From assembly GCA_025360745.1 (NCBI GenBank), contig JANYBP010000089.1, positions 1 to 50,640 on the forward strand: 50,640 nucleotides of DNA, written 5' to 3'. Both the position numbers and the translations under genes were made by a program. The notes below the pieces were generated by a model. The model was not told where the DNA came from. It was given only the letters and a program-made list of their open reading frames with translations, and ran no database searches. Of the stretch, positions 1 through 8,500 are shown in pieces. Positions within the stretch are counted from its first letter, which is position 1. Every line of letters starts with the position of its first letter. Source of the stretch: a bacterium. GTDB lineage: Bacteria > Verrucomicrobiota > Kiritimatiellia > CAIKKV01 > CAIYGI01.

Positions 1-148
1 TGGAACCGTCTCAATACTCAAGGAGCGCCCAGATAAGCTGAAACGGCCTGTCATCCTGTTCACCAACCGACCTCGTTGATGAATTCCATCTTTCCGCTTT
101 TGCTCGCTCCAAAAATTCCGCTTTTGAAAACTCCACGACAAACGCTGG

Positions 149-196
149 TTTCGTGGTTGACGTGCTACCACATGTGGTGTATTCTTTACCACGAAA
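149..196 (+). promoter_or_regulatory. Promoter with embedded operator for the XRE-ImmA-LysR operon
   Basis: A sigma70-like promoter is readable as TTGACG (157-162), a 17-bp spacer and TATTCT (180-185). The spacer contains a perfect 12-bp palindrome ACCACATGTGGT (167-178). A second inverted repeat, TTTCGTGGT (149-157) and ACCACGAAA (188-196), brackets the whole promoter. A repressor bound here would block RNA polymerase. Autoregulation by the XRE protein encoded just downstream is the natural inference, with relief by the ImmA/IrrE protease. Confidence 0.6.
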
Positions 197-210
197 GGAG
201 AACATGCGTT

Positions 211-597
211 ATGAACTTCGGGAATCTGGTCAAAGATTTGAGGATCGCGCAACGTAAGACACTGCGCCAGTTCTGCCTCGACAACGGTCTTGACCCAAGC
301 AACTGGAGCAAGATCGAGAGAAACGTGAATCCGCCGCCACGGGACGAGGCAACGGTGTCGAGGTGGGCACGTTTTCTTGGTTTGTTGCCTGACACGGAAG
401 CGTGGCGGGACTTCATGTGCCAGGCCGATATTGGACGCGGCAAAATCCCCGCTGAGGTCATGTCGGACCAAATACTGGTCTCCAGACTGCCGGTTCTGCT
501 AAGGGCGGTCAGAGGCGCTGAACTCACCGAAACGCAACTCGACGACTTCATCGCCAAGGTGCGGGAGGCGCATTGCCCAGATGTCACCATTCCCTGA
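211..597 (+). CDS. XRE-family helix-turn-helix transcriptional regulator
   Basis: Small 128-residue DNA-binding protein. The N-terminal half has the HTH_3/XRE pattern (LVKDLRIAQRKTLRQFC, then NWSKIERN), in which the recognition helix precedes SKIER. The C-terminal half has no recognised domain. The ATG at 211 is preferred because AAAGGAG lies just upstream at 194-200 and the HTH begins right after it; an upstream in-frame ATG would add an unconserved leader. Its end overlaps the start of the ImmA/IrrE gene by 17 bp, which implies translational coupling. XRE-ImmA pairs usually consist of a repressor and the protease that cleaves it. Confidence 0.8.
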   Translation: MNFGNLVKDLRIAQRKTLRQFCLDNGLDPSNWSKIERNVNPPPRDEATVSRWARFLGLLPDTEAWRDFMCQADIGRGKIPAEVMSDQILVSRLPVLLRAVRGAELTETQLDDFIAKVREAHCPDVTIP

Positions 598-1207
598 GTA
601 TATCGAGAATGATCAGATTTGGGCGGTGGCTGATGCCTTTCGGGAATCCCCGCTTTTGGCGGATTGCAAGATTCCGCCGATCGATGTTCTCTACGTGGTT
701 GACGTCATTCTTCGGTACGATGTCGTTCCGATTCCGTCCATGCTCGCCGATCTACGGATGGACGCGGCGATTGTTCCCGGCCACAAGATTATCTACATGG
801 ATCAGGATTCACTCACGCAATGGGAGCGTAAGGACTCTTGGATCGAAAAAAGGTTGCGGTTCACGGTGGCACATGAATTGGGGCATCAAGAACTACACGC
901 CGGCTATATGGCAGACGTGAGATTTGCCAATGCGGAGGAGTTCAAGTCATGGATACTCGCCCATCGACAAAACCGGCGACTCGAGGTCCAAGCGGACGAA
1001 TTCGCAGGCCGTTTCTTGGTCCCCCCAGATATTCTGCGCCAAGAGTACGATCTGTATATGCGCAGACTCCAGTTCGCAGACCCGTCTATCGTTACCGTCC
1101 AAGGTATGCGGGAATATGTTGCAGGGAAAATCGCGCCTCGATTCGGTGTCAACCGCCAGGTCATTGAGACTCGATTCGACCACGAGGGAATCTGGCCGGC
1201 CGCGTGA
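581..1207 (+). CDS. ImmA/IrrE-family metallo-endopeptidase
   Basis: Cytoplasmic zinc protease of 208 residues. The gluzincin motif HELGH is at residues 98-102, followed by the family-typical E-x-x-A-D-E-F-A block and LVP at about 135-147. Family members (ImmA of ICEBs1, IrrE/PprI of Deinococcus) cleave a partner XRE repressor after DNA damage or another signal. Here the XRE gene overlaps immediately upstream, so cleavage of that protein is the likely role (inference). The LysR-like gene follows 6 bp downstream and is probably in the same operon. Codon usage is less GC-rich than in the housekeeping genes of the window. Confidence 0.85.
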   Translation: MSPFPEYIENDQIWAVADAFRESPLLADCKIPPIDVLYVVDVILRYDVVPIPSMLADLRMDAAIVPGHKIIYMDQDSLTQWERKDSWIEKRLRFTVAHELGHQELHAGYMADVRFANAEEFKSWILAHRQNRRLEVQADEFAGRFLVPPDILRQEYDLYMRRLQFADPSIVTVQGMREYVAGKIAPRFGVNRQVIETRFDHEGIWPAA

Positions 1208-1213
1208 ACAGAC

Positions 1214-2152
1214 ATGAAAACAAAGGCTAAGCATGACTCATTGTTTGAGCACGGTGGGTTGACTATAGACAGACTTCGCGCCTTGGTCGAAGTTGCCGAT
1301 GCCGGCGGTATTGCCAAGGCCGTGGGTAATGATCCTGTCCGGCAAAGTCAGTACAGTCGGCAACTGAAGGAACTGGAACAGCACTTCGGTGTTGAGCTAA
1401 CATCCCGCAGTCACCGTACCCTGACGTTGACGGAAAACGGACGCCGGCTCGCAGTTCTGGCTCGTGAGTGGTTTGTTGGGTTATCCTCCTTCGCCTCGGA
1501 TGGGCGCGCTCGCAAGGCGATTTACACCATCGGCGCGGGAGAGTCCTTGTTGCACTGGGTAATCATCGACGCCCTCGCTGCCATAGGGCAACGCGTCCCT
1601 TTGGCGACATTCACCTGCCATAACAGGCGAACAGCCGCTATCGTATCCTCATTGCGGGAGTTGTCGCTGGATTTCGGCATTGTTCGTGAGGATGCTTTGC
1701 CAGCAGGACTTGACAGCCGCCGCGTCGGCTTTATTGAGTATCGCCTCTATGTGCCAAGAAAGCTCCTTGGCGCCGATTCGAATGCTCAACCACACCGGTT
1801 GCTTACGCGGTTACCCATCGCAACACTGGATGCGCCTGGTGAATACACCAACGCGTTGGAGGCAATAGCACGCCGTGCAAAAGGCGTTTTGGACACATGT
1901 TTGGGCTGCACAACTCTGCCGCAAGTTTGTCGAGCCGTGCGTACCGGCCGTTTAATTGCAGTCCTGCCGATTCAGGCACGTTCCGAACTGCCAGAAGCGG
2001 AAATCGCAGAGTTCGATTTCAAAGCTCTTCGCGAACTGCGGCGTTCATTGTGTCTCGCTTGGAACCCGCGTGTGATGCGGATTCGTGCTGGTGCCGAACG
2101 TATGTCTAAGATGCTGGCCGACGCAATCTCTGCCCAATTGAGTCGGGTATAG
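1214..2152 (+). CDS. LysR-type HTH regulator-like protein
   Basis: A 312-residue protein. Residues about 15-80 fit a winged LysR HTH: LTIDRLRALVEVADAGGIAKA, then QYSRQLKELEQHFGVEL and LTLTENGRRL. The remainder resembles a periplasmic-binding-protein-like effector domain with a conserved-looking DFGIVRE segment. It starts 6 bp after the ImmA gene, so it is probably the third gene of the XRE operon. LysR regulators are usually divergent from their targets; being locked in an XRE-ImmA operon is unusual and suggests it transmits or extends the same switch. No ligand can be guessed. Confidence 0.7.
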   Translation: MKTKAKHDSLFEHGGLTIDRLRALVEVADAGGIAKAVGNDPVRQSQYSRQLKELEQHFGVELTSRSHRTLTLTENGRRLAVLAREWFVGLSSFASDGRARKAIYTIGAGESLLHWVIIDALAAIGQRVPLATFTCHNRRTAAIVSSLRELSLDFGIVREDALPAGLDSRRVGFIEYRLYVPRKLLGADSNAQPHRLLTRLPIATLDAPGEYTNALEAIARRAKGVLDTCLGCTTLPQVCRAVRTGRLIAVLPIQARSELPEAEIAEFDFKALRELRRSLCLAWNPRVMRIRAGAERMSKMLADAISAQLSRV

Positions 2153-2185
2153 AACTAGCCACGGAAACGGACCAAGTCGACTGCT

Positions 2186-3286
2186 TCATCCAAGCGACGC
2201 GAATGGCGAGACCTGAAAACCCGATCCGCTTGCTATCTTGGGTTTGCCGACACACGCGCTGCCTCTGGGGTATTTGAAAAGGCCGACATCTTTCGTCGCC
2301 AGTAACTCGTCAATGGTATCTCCGGCCTCGCGACGTGTGCGAGTGTAGACTTCACACGGAACGCAATGGCCATCGCCTCCGGTGACATCGAAGCCTCGGG
2401 TGAATCCCAACACTACCTCCTGATTCGTAACGAGAAAGCGGTCGTGATTTATGATGCGGAGTCCCGCCTTCGCCGTTTTGAGCCTAATCGTTGCATGCTC
2501 GTCGTTCAACTCCAATTCACTGGCCAAACTTTGCGCTTGTTGATCTGCGCTCAGACCAGCCGCCTGTGGATCCCATGGATCGGTGGCCGTTGAGATTACC
2601 TCGAAAGCCCCAGTCCCACCGTAGTACCCATTGCGCCAGGCATGGTGAATGGCGGTAATCGTATCCTTGAACCTGAACAAGTTGCTGCCTTTGCGGATAG
2701 CGCAGGAACAGACATGCGGGTCGATGATCCGTACACTTCGTGCCCAGTAGACCACCGGATCAACGACCTGTTCGACAAACTGGGCCTTGGTGAGCGTTCC
2801 CAACAACTTCGGTCGTAGATAGGACTGTTCCTTATTGTACGCTGGACTGTCCACGAAGGTTATATTCGTAGCGATCTTCGAATTGGTTCCACCTAGGGCG
2901 CGATATGTGCGTCCAGACGCCATAACGACATCCACTCGCGGATGCTCCGCCAACGCCACAGCGGCCCAACTTCCGGCACTTACAGCCGGATTGACGACTT
3001 GCAACCCGTTGACTGTAGATACTGCTCCTCCTGCAACAAAGGCTTTCCGTGGACTCTGTACGAGCAGTCCCAGTCGTTGCTGAACGGCCATAGGAAGCGA
3101 CGGCAGGGCAGCCCGCAACTCCTTCCAGATCAAAGATCGGGTTCCGTCTGCTGAGGCATCATCGAACACCACAACGTTGTTGCGGCACATGCTGTCGAGG
3201 TGCCTTATCAATGCAACCCGCGTTCCATCGTCCGCGAGGTTCGCCGGGGAGAACAGATCCGGATCGAGCACAGTGGCCATGAGCAT
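2186..3286 (-). CDS. Uncharacterised partner of the DUF3696-type ATPase; MIT_C/PLD-like C-terminal motifs
   Basis: A 366-residue soluble protein with no signal peptide or membrane segment. The N-terminal half is not recognised. From about residue 185, IIDPHVCSCAIRK, then IINHDRFLVTN and LGFTRGFDV resemble the D-x-Y-I ... H-D-R ... G-R-G-(L/F)-D pattern of MIT_C domains, which have a phospholipase-D-like fold. This is a motif-level resemblance, not a proven homology. The start is 2 bp after the ATPase stop, so the two are almost certainly co-transcribed. A second ATG two codons in (3280) is possible. Convergent with the LysR-like gene. By position it is the effector or adaptor of the pair (inference). 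Confidence 0.5.
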   Translation of the reverse strand: MLMATVLDPDLFSPANLADDGTRVALIRHLDSMCRNNVVVFDDASADGTRSLIWKELRAALPSLPMAVQQRLGLLVQSPRKAFVAGGAVSTVNGLQVVNPAVSAGSWAAVALAEHPRVDVVMASGRTYRALGGTNSKIATNITFVDSPAYNKEQSYLRPKLLGTLTKAQFVEQVVDPVVYWARSVRIIDPHVCSCAIRKGSNLFRFKDTITAIHHAWRNGYYGGTGAFEVISTATDPWDPQAAGLSADQQAQSLASELELNDEHATIRLKTAKAGLRIINHDRFLVTNQEVVLGFTRGFDVTGGDGHCVPCEVYTRTRREAGDTIDELLATKDVGLFKYPRGSACVGKPKIASGSGFQVSPFASLG

Positions 3287-3288
3287 GG

Positions 3289-4899
3289 TCAGCCCCCCAT
3301 GATTTCGTCCATGCGCTCAGGGAAAAAACCTCCCGGCCATGGATCGATAAACTCCCCCTTCCCGTCAAGTTGCAGTTGCCGGACAGTGGAACCGGTATCC
3401 CCACGGCTCACGAACAGGATCGCCACATCGTCTGGGGCAAGTCGCCCGCTCCGAACCAGGCGTTGCATACGCAGGACAAGGTGCTCGCTGTGCGTCTCGA
3501 CGATGAATTGATTACCATTCTCAAGATACGATTCCGCAAAGAGAGACCCCACCTCAGCTTGAAGTCGTGGGTGGATATGCACTTCCGGTTGTTCGATCGT
3601 GAGAATTGCGTCCTTGGCCGCCACGGATTCAGTGATTAGTGGCAGAATCTGGCTGACGCCAAACCCGACGTCAGGCAGACTGACTCGAACATCGCCACGG
3701 CAATTGTCGATGAGCGCCAGTTCAAAAATGCCACGCGTCTTGGGCCCGACATTTTCGACAACAATCTGATACCCGGTCTCCATCGTCTCCAACCAATGGT
3801 TGATGTCCTGCTGGATCTTTGGGTGAATCACCAAATACTCTGGCAAGTACTCGCCATGGTATCCAACATTGCTAGGAACCCGCCCCGTTCGGAAATACAG
3901 TCTCTCGGGTGCATGACGGTATGGTCCGAGGGGACGGATGGCGCCAAGATGGTTGGAAACAGCAACCCGCATGCTATCTATGCCTTCGCTGTATTCGTCA
4001 CGGAAGGCGCAGAATGGACATTTGTATATTGGCACCTTCTGGTTGGCATCCCCGTTAACTTGGTCCCTAAGCATTTCATCGGTCCAAGCCCGATGGAAAA
4101 ACGTGTCTTCGTAGTGGAAGTCGAACCAAGGAATGAGTGGTTGGCCATTGCGCCAACCCGTTAGGTTCTCCTCAGCCAAGTTAAAACGGAGCGTACGTCC
4201 CAAGACCGCGGCGAGTTGGTCAACTGTGTATGTCCCCTTCCAGAAGTCGATCCCTGGTCGCAATTTCCGCGCTTGTTCTCTCATTGCTTCGCCCCATCCC
4301 GGCCATTTTTGATCTCTGCCTGTAGCTATTTCTTCTTTGTGTTCACGGATATAGTCTTGAATTTTTCCAAATAGTTTGTCCATATACGGACGGTTTGCTT
4401 GAAGCCACGCATGTGTCTCTGCGAACACTTTTTCTGGAATAGGAATTTCATAAGTACCGTCGACACGTCGCGTTATCGTACAAGTTTCGTTTGATTCTTT
4501 ATTCGCAACTTCGTTCCAATCTAATTGGACCCTTTCGGTGGTTCTGTCCCAGGAAAAAGACGCGCCTACGCTGTAGACCCGTTTTATCCAGTCCTTGTCG
4601 AATGGCCTTTCGCGTTTCGAGGTGTAGAAATCGAAACCGGCGAATATTGCACGGGAAAGATCGTGCCGGTGCACGGATTCTTCGTAACTTCCCAGGTCAG
4701 TGTATCCCCGGTCAGCGCGAAAAAGGAGCGGTGTTCTGGCATCCGGGTTGTCATGAGTCTGTTTGAGCAAACTCAGAAGTTGCAGGATCGAACTCTTTCC
4801 GGCGCTATTTTCTCCGAGAATAAGCGTAATTGGAGCGAGCGGAATTTCCGTGCGTTCGCCGAATGCCTTGAAGTTTTCGATATGGATTGCGTTCAGCAT
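3289..4899 (-). CDS. AAA/ABC-type ATPase of the DUF3696 / OLD-like group
   Basis: SMC/RecF-like ATPase of 536 residues. It opens with LNAIHIENFKAFG. Walker A GENSAGKSS is at residues 29-37. A signature-like DVGFGVSQILPL precedes Walker B TIEQPEVHIHP, and a switch histidine lies in VETHSEH. A long insertion separates the two halves, as in DUF3696 proteins. The insertion includes CPFC near KVPIYKCPFCAF, which may be half of a metal site. The ATG at 4899 is chosen because the fold begins there and AAGAGGT precedes it; the longer in-frame reading adds 20 non-conserved residues. Such ATPases commonly pair with an effector in anti-phage systems. Parts of this gene (around 4.3-4.6 kb) are strikingly AT-rich. 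Confidence 0.75.
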   Translation of the reverse strand: MLNAIHIENFKAFGERTEIPLAPITLILGENSAGKSSILQLLSLLKQTHDNPDARTPLLFRADRGYTDLGSYEESVHRHDLSRAIFAGFDFYTSKRERPFDKDWIKRVYSVGASFSWDRTTERVQLDWNEVANKESNETCTITRRVDGTYEIPIPEKVFAETHAWLQANRPYMDKLFGKIQDYIREHKEEIATGRDQKWPGWGEAMREQARKLRPGIDFWKGTYTVDQLAAVLGRTLRFNLAEENLTGWRNGQPLIPWFDFHYEDTFFHRAWTDEMLRDQVNGDANQKVPIYKCPFCAFRDEYSEGIDSMRVAVSNHLGAIRPLGPYRHAPERLYFRTGRVPSNVGYHGEYLPEYLVIHPKIQQDINHWLETMETGYQIVVENVGPKTRGIFELALIDNCRGDVRVSLPDVGFGVSQILPLITESVAAKDAILTIEQPEVHIHPRLQAEVGSLFAESYLENGNQFIVETHSEHLVLRMQRLVRSGRLAPDDVAILFVSRGDTGSTVRQLQLDGKGEFIDPWPGGFFPERMDEIMGG

Positions 4900-5055
4900 G
4901 GTAGACCTCTTGTTATCGTTGACAAGGTGGAGAATAGCACCATCCAGTTGCTGTTCCATTCATTTGTTCATAGGTTGCATGACTTTTGAGTAATGAAAAA
5001 ATAAATGCGCTTCGATCATTATAGCGAATGCTTGAAATGTGATATGCTGAATACC

Positions 5056-6291
5056 ATGCCTGCCCACGAAAAACCCTTGGAGTTGGAGATTACCGAAGTC
5101 GCCTATGGTGGTGCCGGGCTGGCGCGGGCGGCGGACGGGAAGGTATGTTTCGTCGCCGGCGCGTTGCCGGGCGAACGCGTGCTGGCGCGGGTGACCGCGG
5201 CGCACCGCCAGTACGACAGCGCGCGCCTGATCGAAGTGCTCGCGCCGTCGCGCGACCGCATCGCGCCCGCCTGTCCGCTGGCCCTGCAACCGGCCGGCCG
5301 GACGCCTTGTCCGCCCGCCGCCTGCTCCGGCTGCCGCTATCAGCATGCCAGTTACGCCGCCGAACTGGAGATCAAGCAGCGCCAGTTCGCGGCGATGCTG
5401 GCGGCGCTTCCCGGCGCGCCGCCGCCGGCGGCGCCGCTGGCCGCCCCGGCGCCGCTTGGCTACCGCAACAAGCTGGTGCTGCATTCCAGATTCGAGCATG
5501 GCACGGCCGCGCTCGGTTATGTGATGGACGACAACAAGACGGTGCTGGACGTTGCGGCCTGTCCGCTGGCGGTGGCGCCGCTCAATCTGCGCCTCGCGGA
5601 ACTGCGCGCGCAACCGGGGTTTTTGAAGGGACTGCGCCGCGACACGGATCTGACGCTGCGCTGGACCGAACACGACGGCGCGAACTGGTGGCGCGGCGCG
5701 GCGCCGGAGCGCGCCTCATGGCTGGTTGAACGATCGGTGCTGGGAGCGCTTTCCGTGCCGCGCGGCAGCTTCTATCAGGTGAATGCGCCGGTGGCCGACC
5801 TGCTTGTGACGGCCGTGCGGACACGCATCGCCGCGGAACGTCCGGCGCGCGTGCTGGATCTTTACTGCGGCGTCGGCGTTTTCGCCCTGGCCGCGGCCGC
5901 CGCCGGTGTGCCGCAGGTGACGGGCGTGGAAGTGGACGAAGCCGCGCTGGCCGCGGCGGCGCATAACGCCGCGCGGCTGGGTCTGCAGACGCAGTGGACG
6001 ACCGGCTCCGCGCGGCAGGCTTTGCGGACGCTTGCGGACAGCGGCGTGGCCGCGCAGACGACCTTGATCGTGGATCCCCCGCGCGGGGGCTTCGAAACCG
6101 GCGTCTGCGAGGAACTGGCGCGCGCGCGACCGGCGGCGATCTTTTACATTTCCTGCGCGCCGGACACGATGGCACGCGACGCCGCGCGTCTGGCGGCGGC
6201 GGGCTACCGGATCGAATCGGCGCAACTGGCCGACATGTTCCCCCGCACGGCGCACTTCGAATCGCTCAGCGTGTTTCGCCGGAGCGCGTGA
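5056..6291 (+). CDS. 23S rRNA/tRNA uracil-5-methyltransferase family (RlmD/TrmA-like)
   Basis: SAM-dependent RNA m5U methyltransferase of 411 residues. An N-terminal TRAM-like beta-barrel (ELEITEVAYGGAGLARA) is followed by cysteines in CPPAACSGCRYQHASY that fit the 4Fe-4S site of RlmD-type enzymes. The catalytic domain has SAM motif VLDLYCGVGVFAL, the VDPPRGG motif and the catalytic ISCAPDTMARD (normally SCNP). The start is ambiguous: ATGs at 5044 and 5056 both lack a good ribosome-binding site. GC rises sharply here compared with the genes to the left, marking the edge of the low-GC island. The 3' end overlaps the convergent cbiM by 26 bp. Confidence 0.85.
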   Translation: MPAHEKPLELEITEVAYGGAGLARAADGKVCFVAGALPGERVLARVTAAHRQYDSARLIEVLAPSRDRIAPACPLALQPAGRTPCPPAACSGCRYQHASYAAELEIKQRQFAAMLAALPGAPPPAAPLAAPAPLGYRNKLVLHSRFEHGTAALGYVMDDNKTVLDVAACPLAVAPLNLRLAELRAQPGFLKGLRRDTDLTLRWTEHDGANWWRGAAPERASWLVERSVLGALSVPRGSFYQVNAPVADLLVTAVRTRIAAERPARVLDLYCGVGVFALAAAAAGVPQVTGVEVDEAALAAAAHNAARLGLQTQWTTGSARQALRTLADSGVAAQTTLIVDPPRGGFETGVCEELARARPAAIFYISCAPDTMARDAARLAAAGYRIESAQLADMFPRTAHFESLSVFRRSA

Positions 6292-7201
6292 GCGCGCGGG
6301 CGATCCACCAGGCGGCGGCGAAGGCCGTCAGGCAGCCGGCGGCGCCGGCCAGCATGGCGGCCGCGAATTTGGAACGCAAGCCGGGCAGCGTGTAGTCCGG
6401 CAGCGGGCCATGCCAGATCGGCGGCGCGACCGTGCGGCTTTCGAAGCCCAGCCGGGCGGCCACGGCTTCCAGTCCGTCGGGCCAGGGGCAGGCCCAGGGC
6501 GCGATCAGGACGGCCAGTCCGAGCGCGACCAGCAGTCCCCAGCCCGCCAGCGCGCCGTAGGATGGCGGAGGCCCGTGCGACTGGGCCAGGTCCGGGCGCA
6601 GGCGCCAGACGGCCGCCACGATCAGCGCGGTGATCGCTCCTTCCACGAGTCCGATCAGCATATGGATGCCGCCCATGGCCGGCAGGACGATCCGCCACGG
6701 GGCAACGCCGGAAGCGGTCAGTTCCAGGGCGCAGAGCAGCGCGGCGGCCACGACGGAACACCAGGCCGCGAAGGCGCAGGCCAGCAGGCGGTTGCGCATT
6801 CCGCCGCCGCCCAGGCGCGCGATGGGACGCGATACACACCATGCCGCCAGTGGAGCGACGACCGCCATGTTGAGCAGATTGGCCCCAAGGGCGGTCAGAC
6901 CGCCGTCGTTAAAGAGCAAGGCCTGCAGCAGGAGCACGGTTGTCATGACCACTATCGCCGCATCGAGTCCGAGCAGCGTCACCGCCAGCGCGGCGCCGAT
7001 CAGATGCCCCGAAGTGCCGCCGGCGATGGGAAAATTCAACATCTGCGCGGCGAACAGAAAGGCCGCCGCCAGCCCCAGCAGCGGCACCCGCCGCGGAGGC
7101 AGGGCACGCAGTCGCCTCAACGCCAACGCGATCCCGCCCACCGCGCAGGCGGCGGTCGTGATGGCGGTCGGCAGATTTACAAACCCGTCGGGCAGATGCA
7201 T
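6266..7201 (-). CDS. cbiM: CbiM-type cobalt/nickel ECF transporter membrane component with PDGLE tail
   Basis: Integral membrane protein of 311 residues and the substrate-recognition part of a Co2+/Ni2+ energy-coupling-factor importer. The mature N-terminus MHLPDGF is the metal-binding signature, in which the first residues and the N-terminal amine ligate metal. GTSGHLIGAAL is the second conserved block. At about residue 255 CPWPDGLEAVA is the PDGLE domain of CbiN-like partners, so M and N functions appear fused. Start chosen at 7201 because MHLPDG must be N-terminal; GAAGGAT lies upstream. No cbiQ or cbiO follows; the stop is reached inside the convergent methyltransferase gene. No cobalamin riboswitch motif was recognised upstream. 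Confidence 0.85.
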   Translation of the reverse strand: MHLPDGFVNLPTAITTAACAVGGIALALRRLRALPPRRVPLLGLAAAFLFAAQMLNFPIAGGTSGHLIGAALAVTLLGLDAAIVVMTTVLLLQALLFNDGGLTALGANLLNMAVVAPLAAWCVSRPIARLGGGGMRNRLLACAFAAWCSVVAAALLCALELTASGVAPWRIVLPAMGGIHMLIGLVEGAITALIVAAVWRLRPDLAQSHGPPPSYGALAGWGLLVALGLAVLIAPWACPWPDGLEAVAARLGFESRTVAPPIWHGPLPDYTLPGLRSKFAAAMLAGAAGCLTAFAAAWWIARALTRSGETR

Positions 7202-7235
7202 GCGGTATCCTTCTCGCAAATCGCGCCGTGCCAAT

Positions 7236-7264
7236 CGCGTAACATGCTGGAATATGGAAGTCAA
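7236..7264 (-). promoter_or_regulatory. Possible sigma70-like promoter for cbiM
   Basis: Read on the minus strand: TTGACT (7259-7264), a 17-bp spacer, then TACGCG (7236-7241). The -35 box is good and the -10 box poor. It lies 35 bp upstream of the cbiM start in the gap between divergent cbiM and the dehydrogenase gene. Confidence 0.35.
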
Positions 7265-7417
7265 TTCCCGGTTTCGCTTGACACCCGCGGAGGGCGGTGT
7301 TTCCATCCTCGACGATTTACTGGACGAGGGGGCCGGACTTGGGTATATGATGCCCCGCTTGCGGGCGCGCTGGGATGCGCCCGCGAAACGCAAGCAAGCG
7401 GAGCAGAAAGCCACAAC

Positions 7418-8485
7418 ATGAGCAAGAGTTATAAAATCGCCGTGATCGGCGGAGATGGCACGGGGCCGGAAGTGGTCCGTGAAGGCGTCAAGGTGCTGAA
7501 GGCGGCGGCGGCCAAGTTCGGCTTCAAGCTGGAGTTGACGGATTTCGATTTCGGCGGCGCGCGCTATCTGCGCACCGGCGAGGTGCTGCCGGCGACGGCG
7601 GTGGACGATCTGCGCAAGTTCAACGCGATTTATCTCGGCGCGATCGGACACCCGGACGTGAAGCCCGGCATCCTCGAGAAGGGCATTTTACTTAAATTGC
7701 GCTTCGATCTCGACCAGTACATCAACCTGCGGCCCGTGAAACTCTATCCGGGCGTCGAGTGTCCGCTCAAGAACAAGGGCCCGGCCGACATAGATTACGT
7801 CGTCGTGCGCGAAAACAGCGGCGACATGTACACCGGCGCCGGCGGTTTCACGATGAAGGACACGCCGCACGAAGTGGCCGTGCAGGCGGCGGTCTACAGC
7901 CGCTTCCAGGTGGACCGCGCCTTGCGCTTCGCCTTCGAACTGGCGCGGGCGCGCGGCAAGAAGCGCACGCTGGCGCTCTGCGGCAAGACCAATGTGCTGA
8001 CCTATGTCTACGACCTGTGGGATCGCGCCTTCCACGAAATGGGCGCGCGCGATTACCCGGACATCAAGCGCGAGTACTATCATGTGGACGCGACCTGCAT
8101 GTGGATGGTCAAGAATCCCGAATGGTTCGATGTGATCGTCACCGGCAACCTCTTCGGCGACATCATCACCGACCTGGCCGCCATGACGCAGGGCGGCATG
8201 GGCATCGCGGCGGGCGGCAACCTGAACCCGGCCCCCGGCGGAGTCAGCATGTTCGAGCCGATCGGCGGCTCGGCGCCCAAGTACACCGGCCAGAACGTGA
8301 TCAATCCGCTGGCGGCGATCTGCGCCGGCATGATGATGCTGGATCAACTCGGCGAGAAGGCGGCCGCGGCGGCGATCGAGAAGTCCGTTATGGATGCGAC
8401 CGCGCACAAGCTCAAGAGCATCGCGGCGGGCCGCATGGGCTACAGCACCACCCAGGTCGGCGATCTCGTGGCCGAAAGCCTGTAA
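7418..8485 (+). CDS. leuB: 3-isopropylmalate/isocitrate dehydrogenase family protein (LeuB-like)
   Basis: NAD-dependent beta-decarboxylating dehydrogenase of 355 residues. It begins [15 protein letters not shown]. The substrate arginines lie in [20 protein letters not shown], and [16 protein letters not shown] follows. The metal-binding Asp block [17 protein letters not shown] and nucleotide-binding [17 protein letters not shown] come later. Most likely 3-isopropylmalate dehydrogenase of leucine synthesis; tartrate or homoisocitrate dehydrogenases of the same family cannot be excluded. The ATG at 7418 is the only one fitting the conserved N-terminus. asd follows 15 bp later, so an amino-acid biosynthetic operon is likely. 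An 8-bp GC-rich stem (7361-7368 with 7377-7384) sits in the leader. Confidence 0.8.
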   Translation: MSKSYKIAVIGGDGTGPEVVREGVKVLKAAAAKFGFKLELTDFDFGGARYLRTGEVLPATAVDDLRKFNAIYLGAIGHPDVKPGILEKGILLKLRFDLDQYINLRPVKLYPGVECPLKNKGPADIDYVVVRENSGDMYTGAGGFTMKDTPHEVAVQAAVYSRFQVDRALRFAFELARARGKKRTLALCGKTNVLTYVYDLWDRAFHEMGARDYPDIKREYYHVDATCMWMVKNPEWFDVIVTGNLFGDIITDLAAMTQGGMGIAAGGNLNPAPGGVSMFEPIGGSAPKYTGQNVINPLAAICAGMMMLDQLGEKAAAAAIEKSVMDATAHKLKSIAAGRMGYSTTQVGDLVAESL

Positions 8486-8500
8486 GACGGACGGGGCAGC

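Noticed and set aside
5001-5055. Consensus promoter before the methyltransferase gene
   Set aside because: TATGCT and TATAGC boxes exist but no -35 box lies at a suitable distance.
6410-7417. Long open frame ahead of the LeuB-like gene
   Set aside because: It is antisense to cbiM, has biased Arg/Gln/Gly composition and no family resemblance; the dehydrogenase fold starts at 7418.
7202-7417. Cobalamin riboswitch upstream of cbiM
   Set aside because: No B12-box-like sequence is visible; only a short GC-rich hairpin on the side of the dehydrogenase gene.
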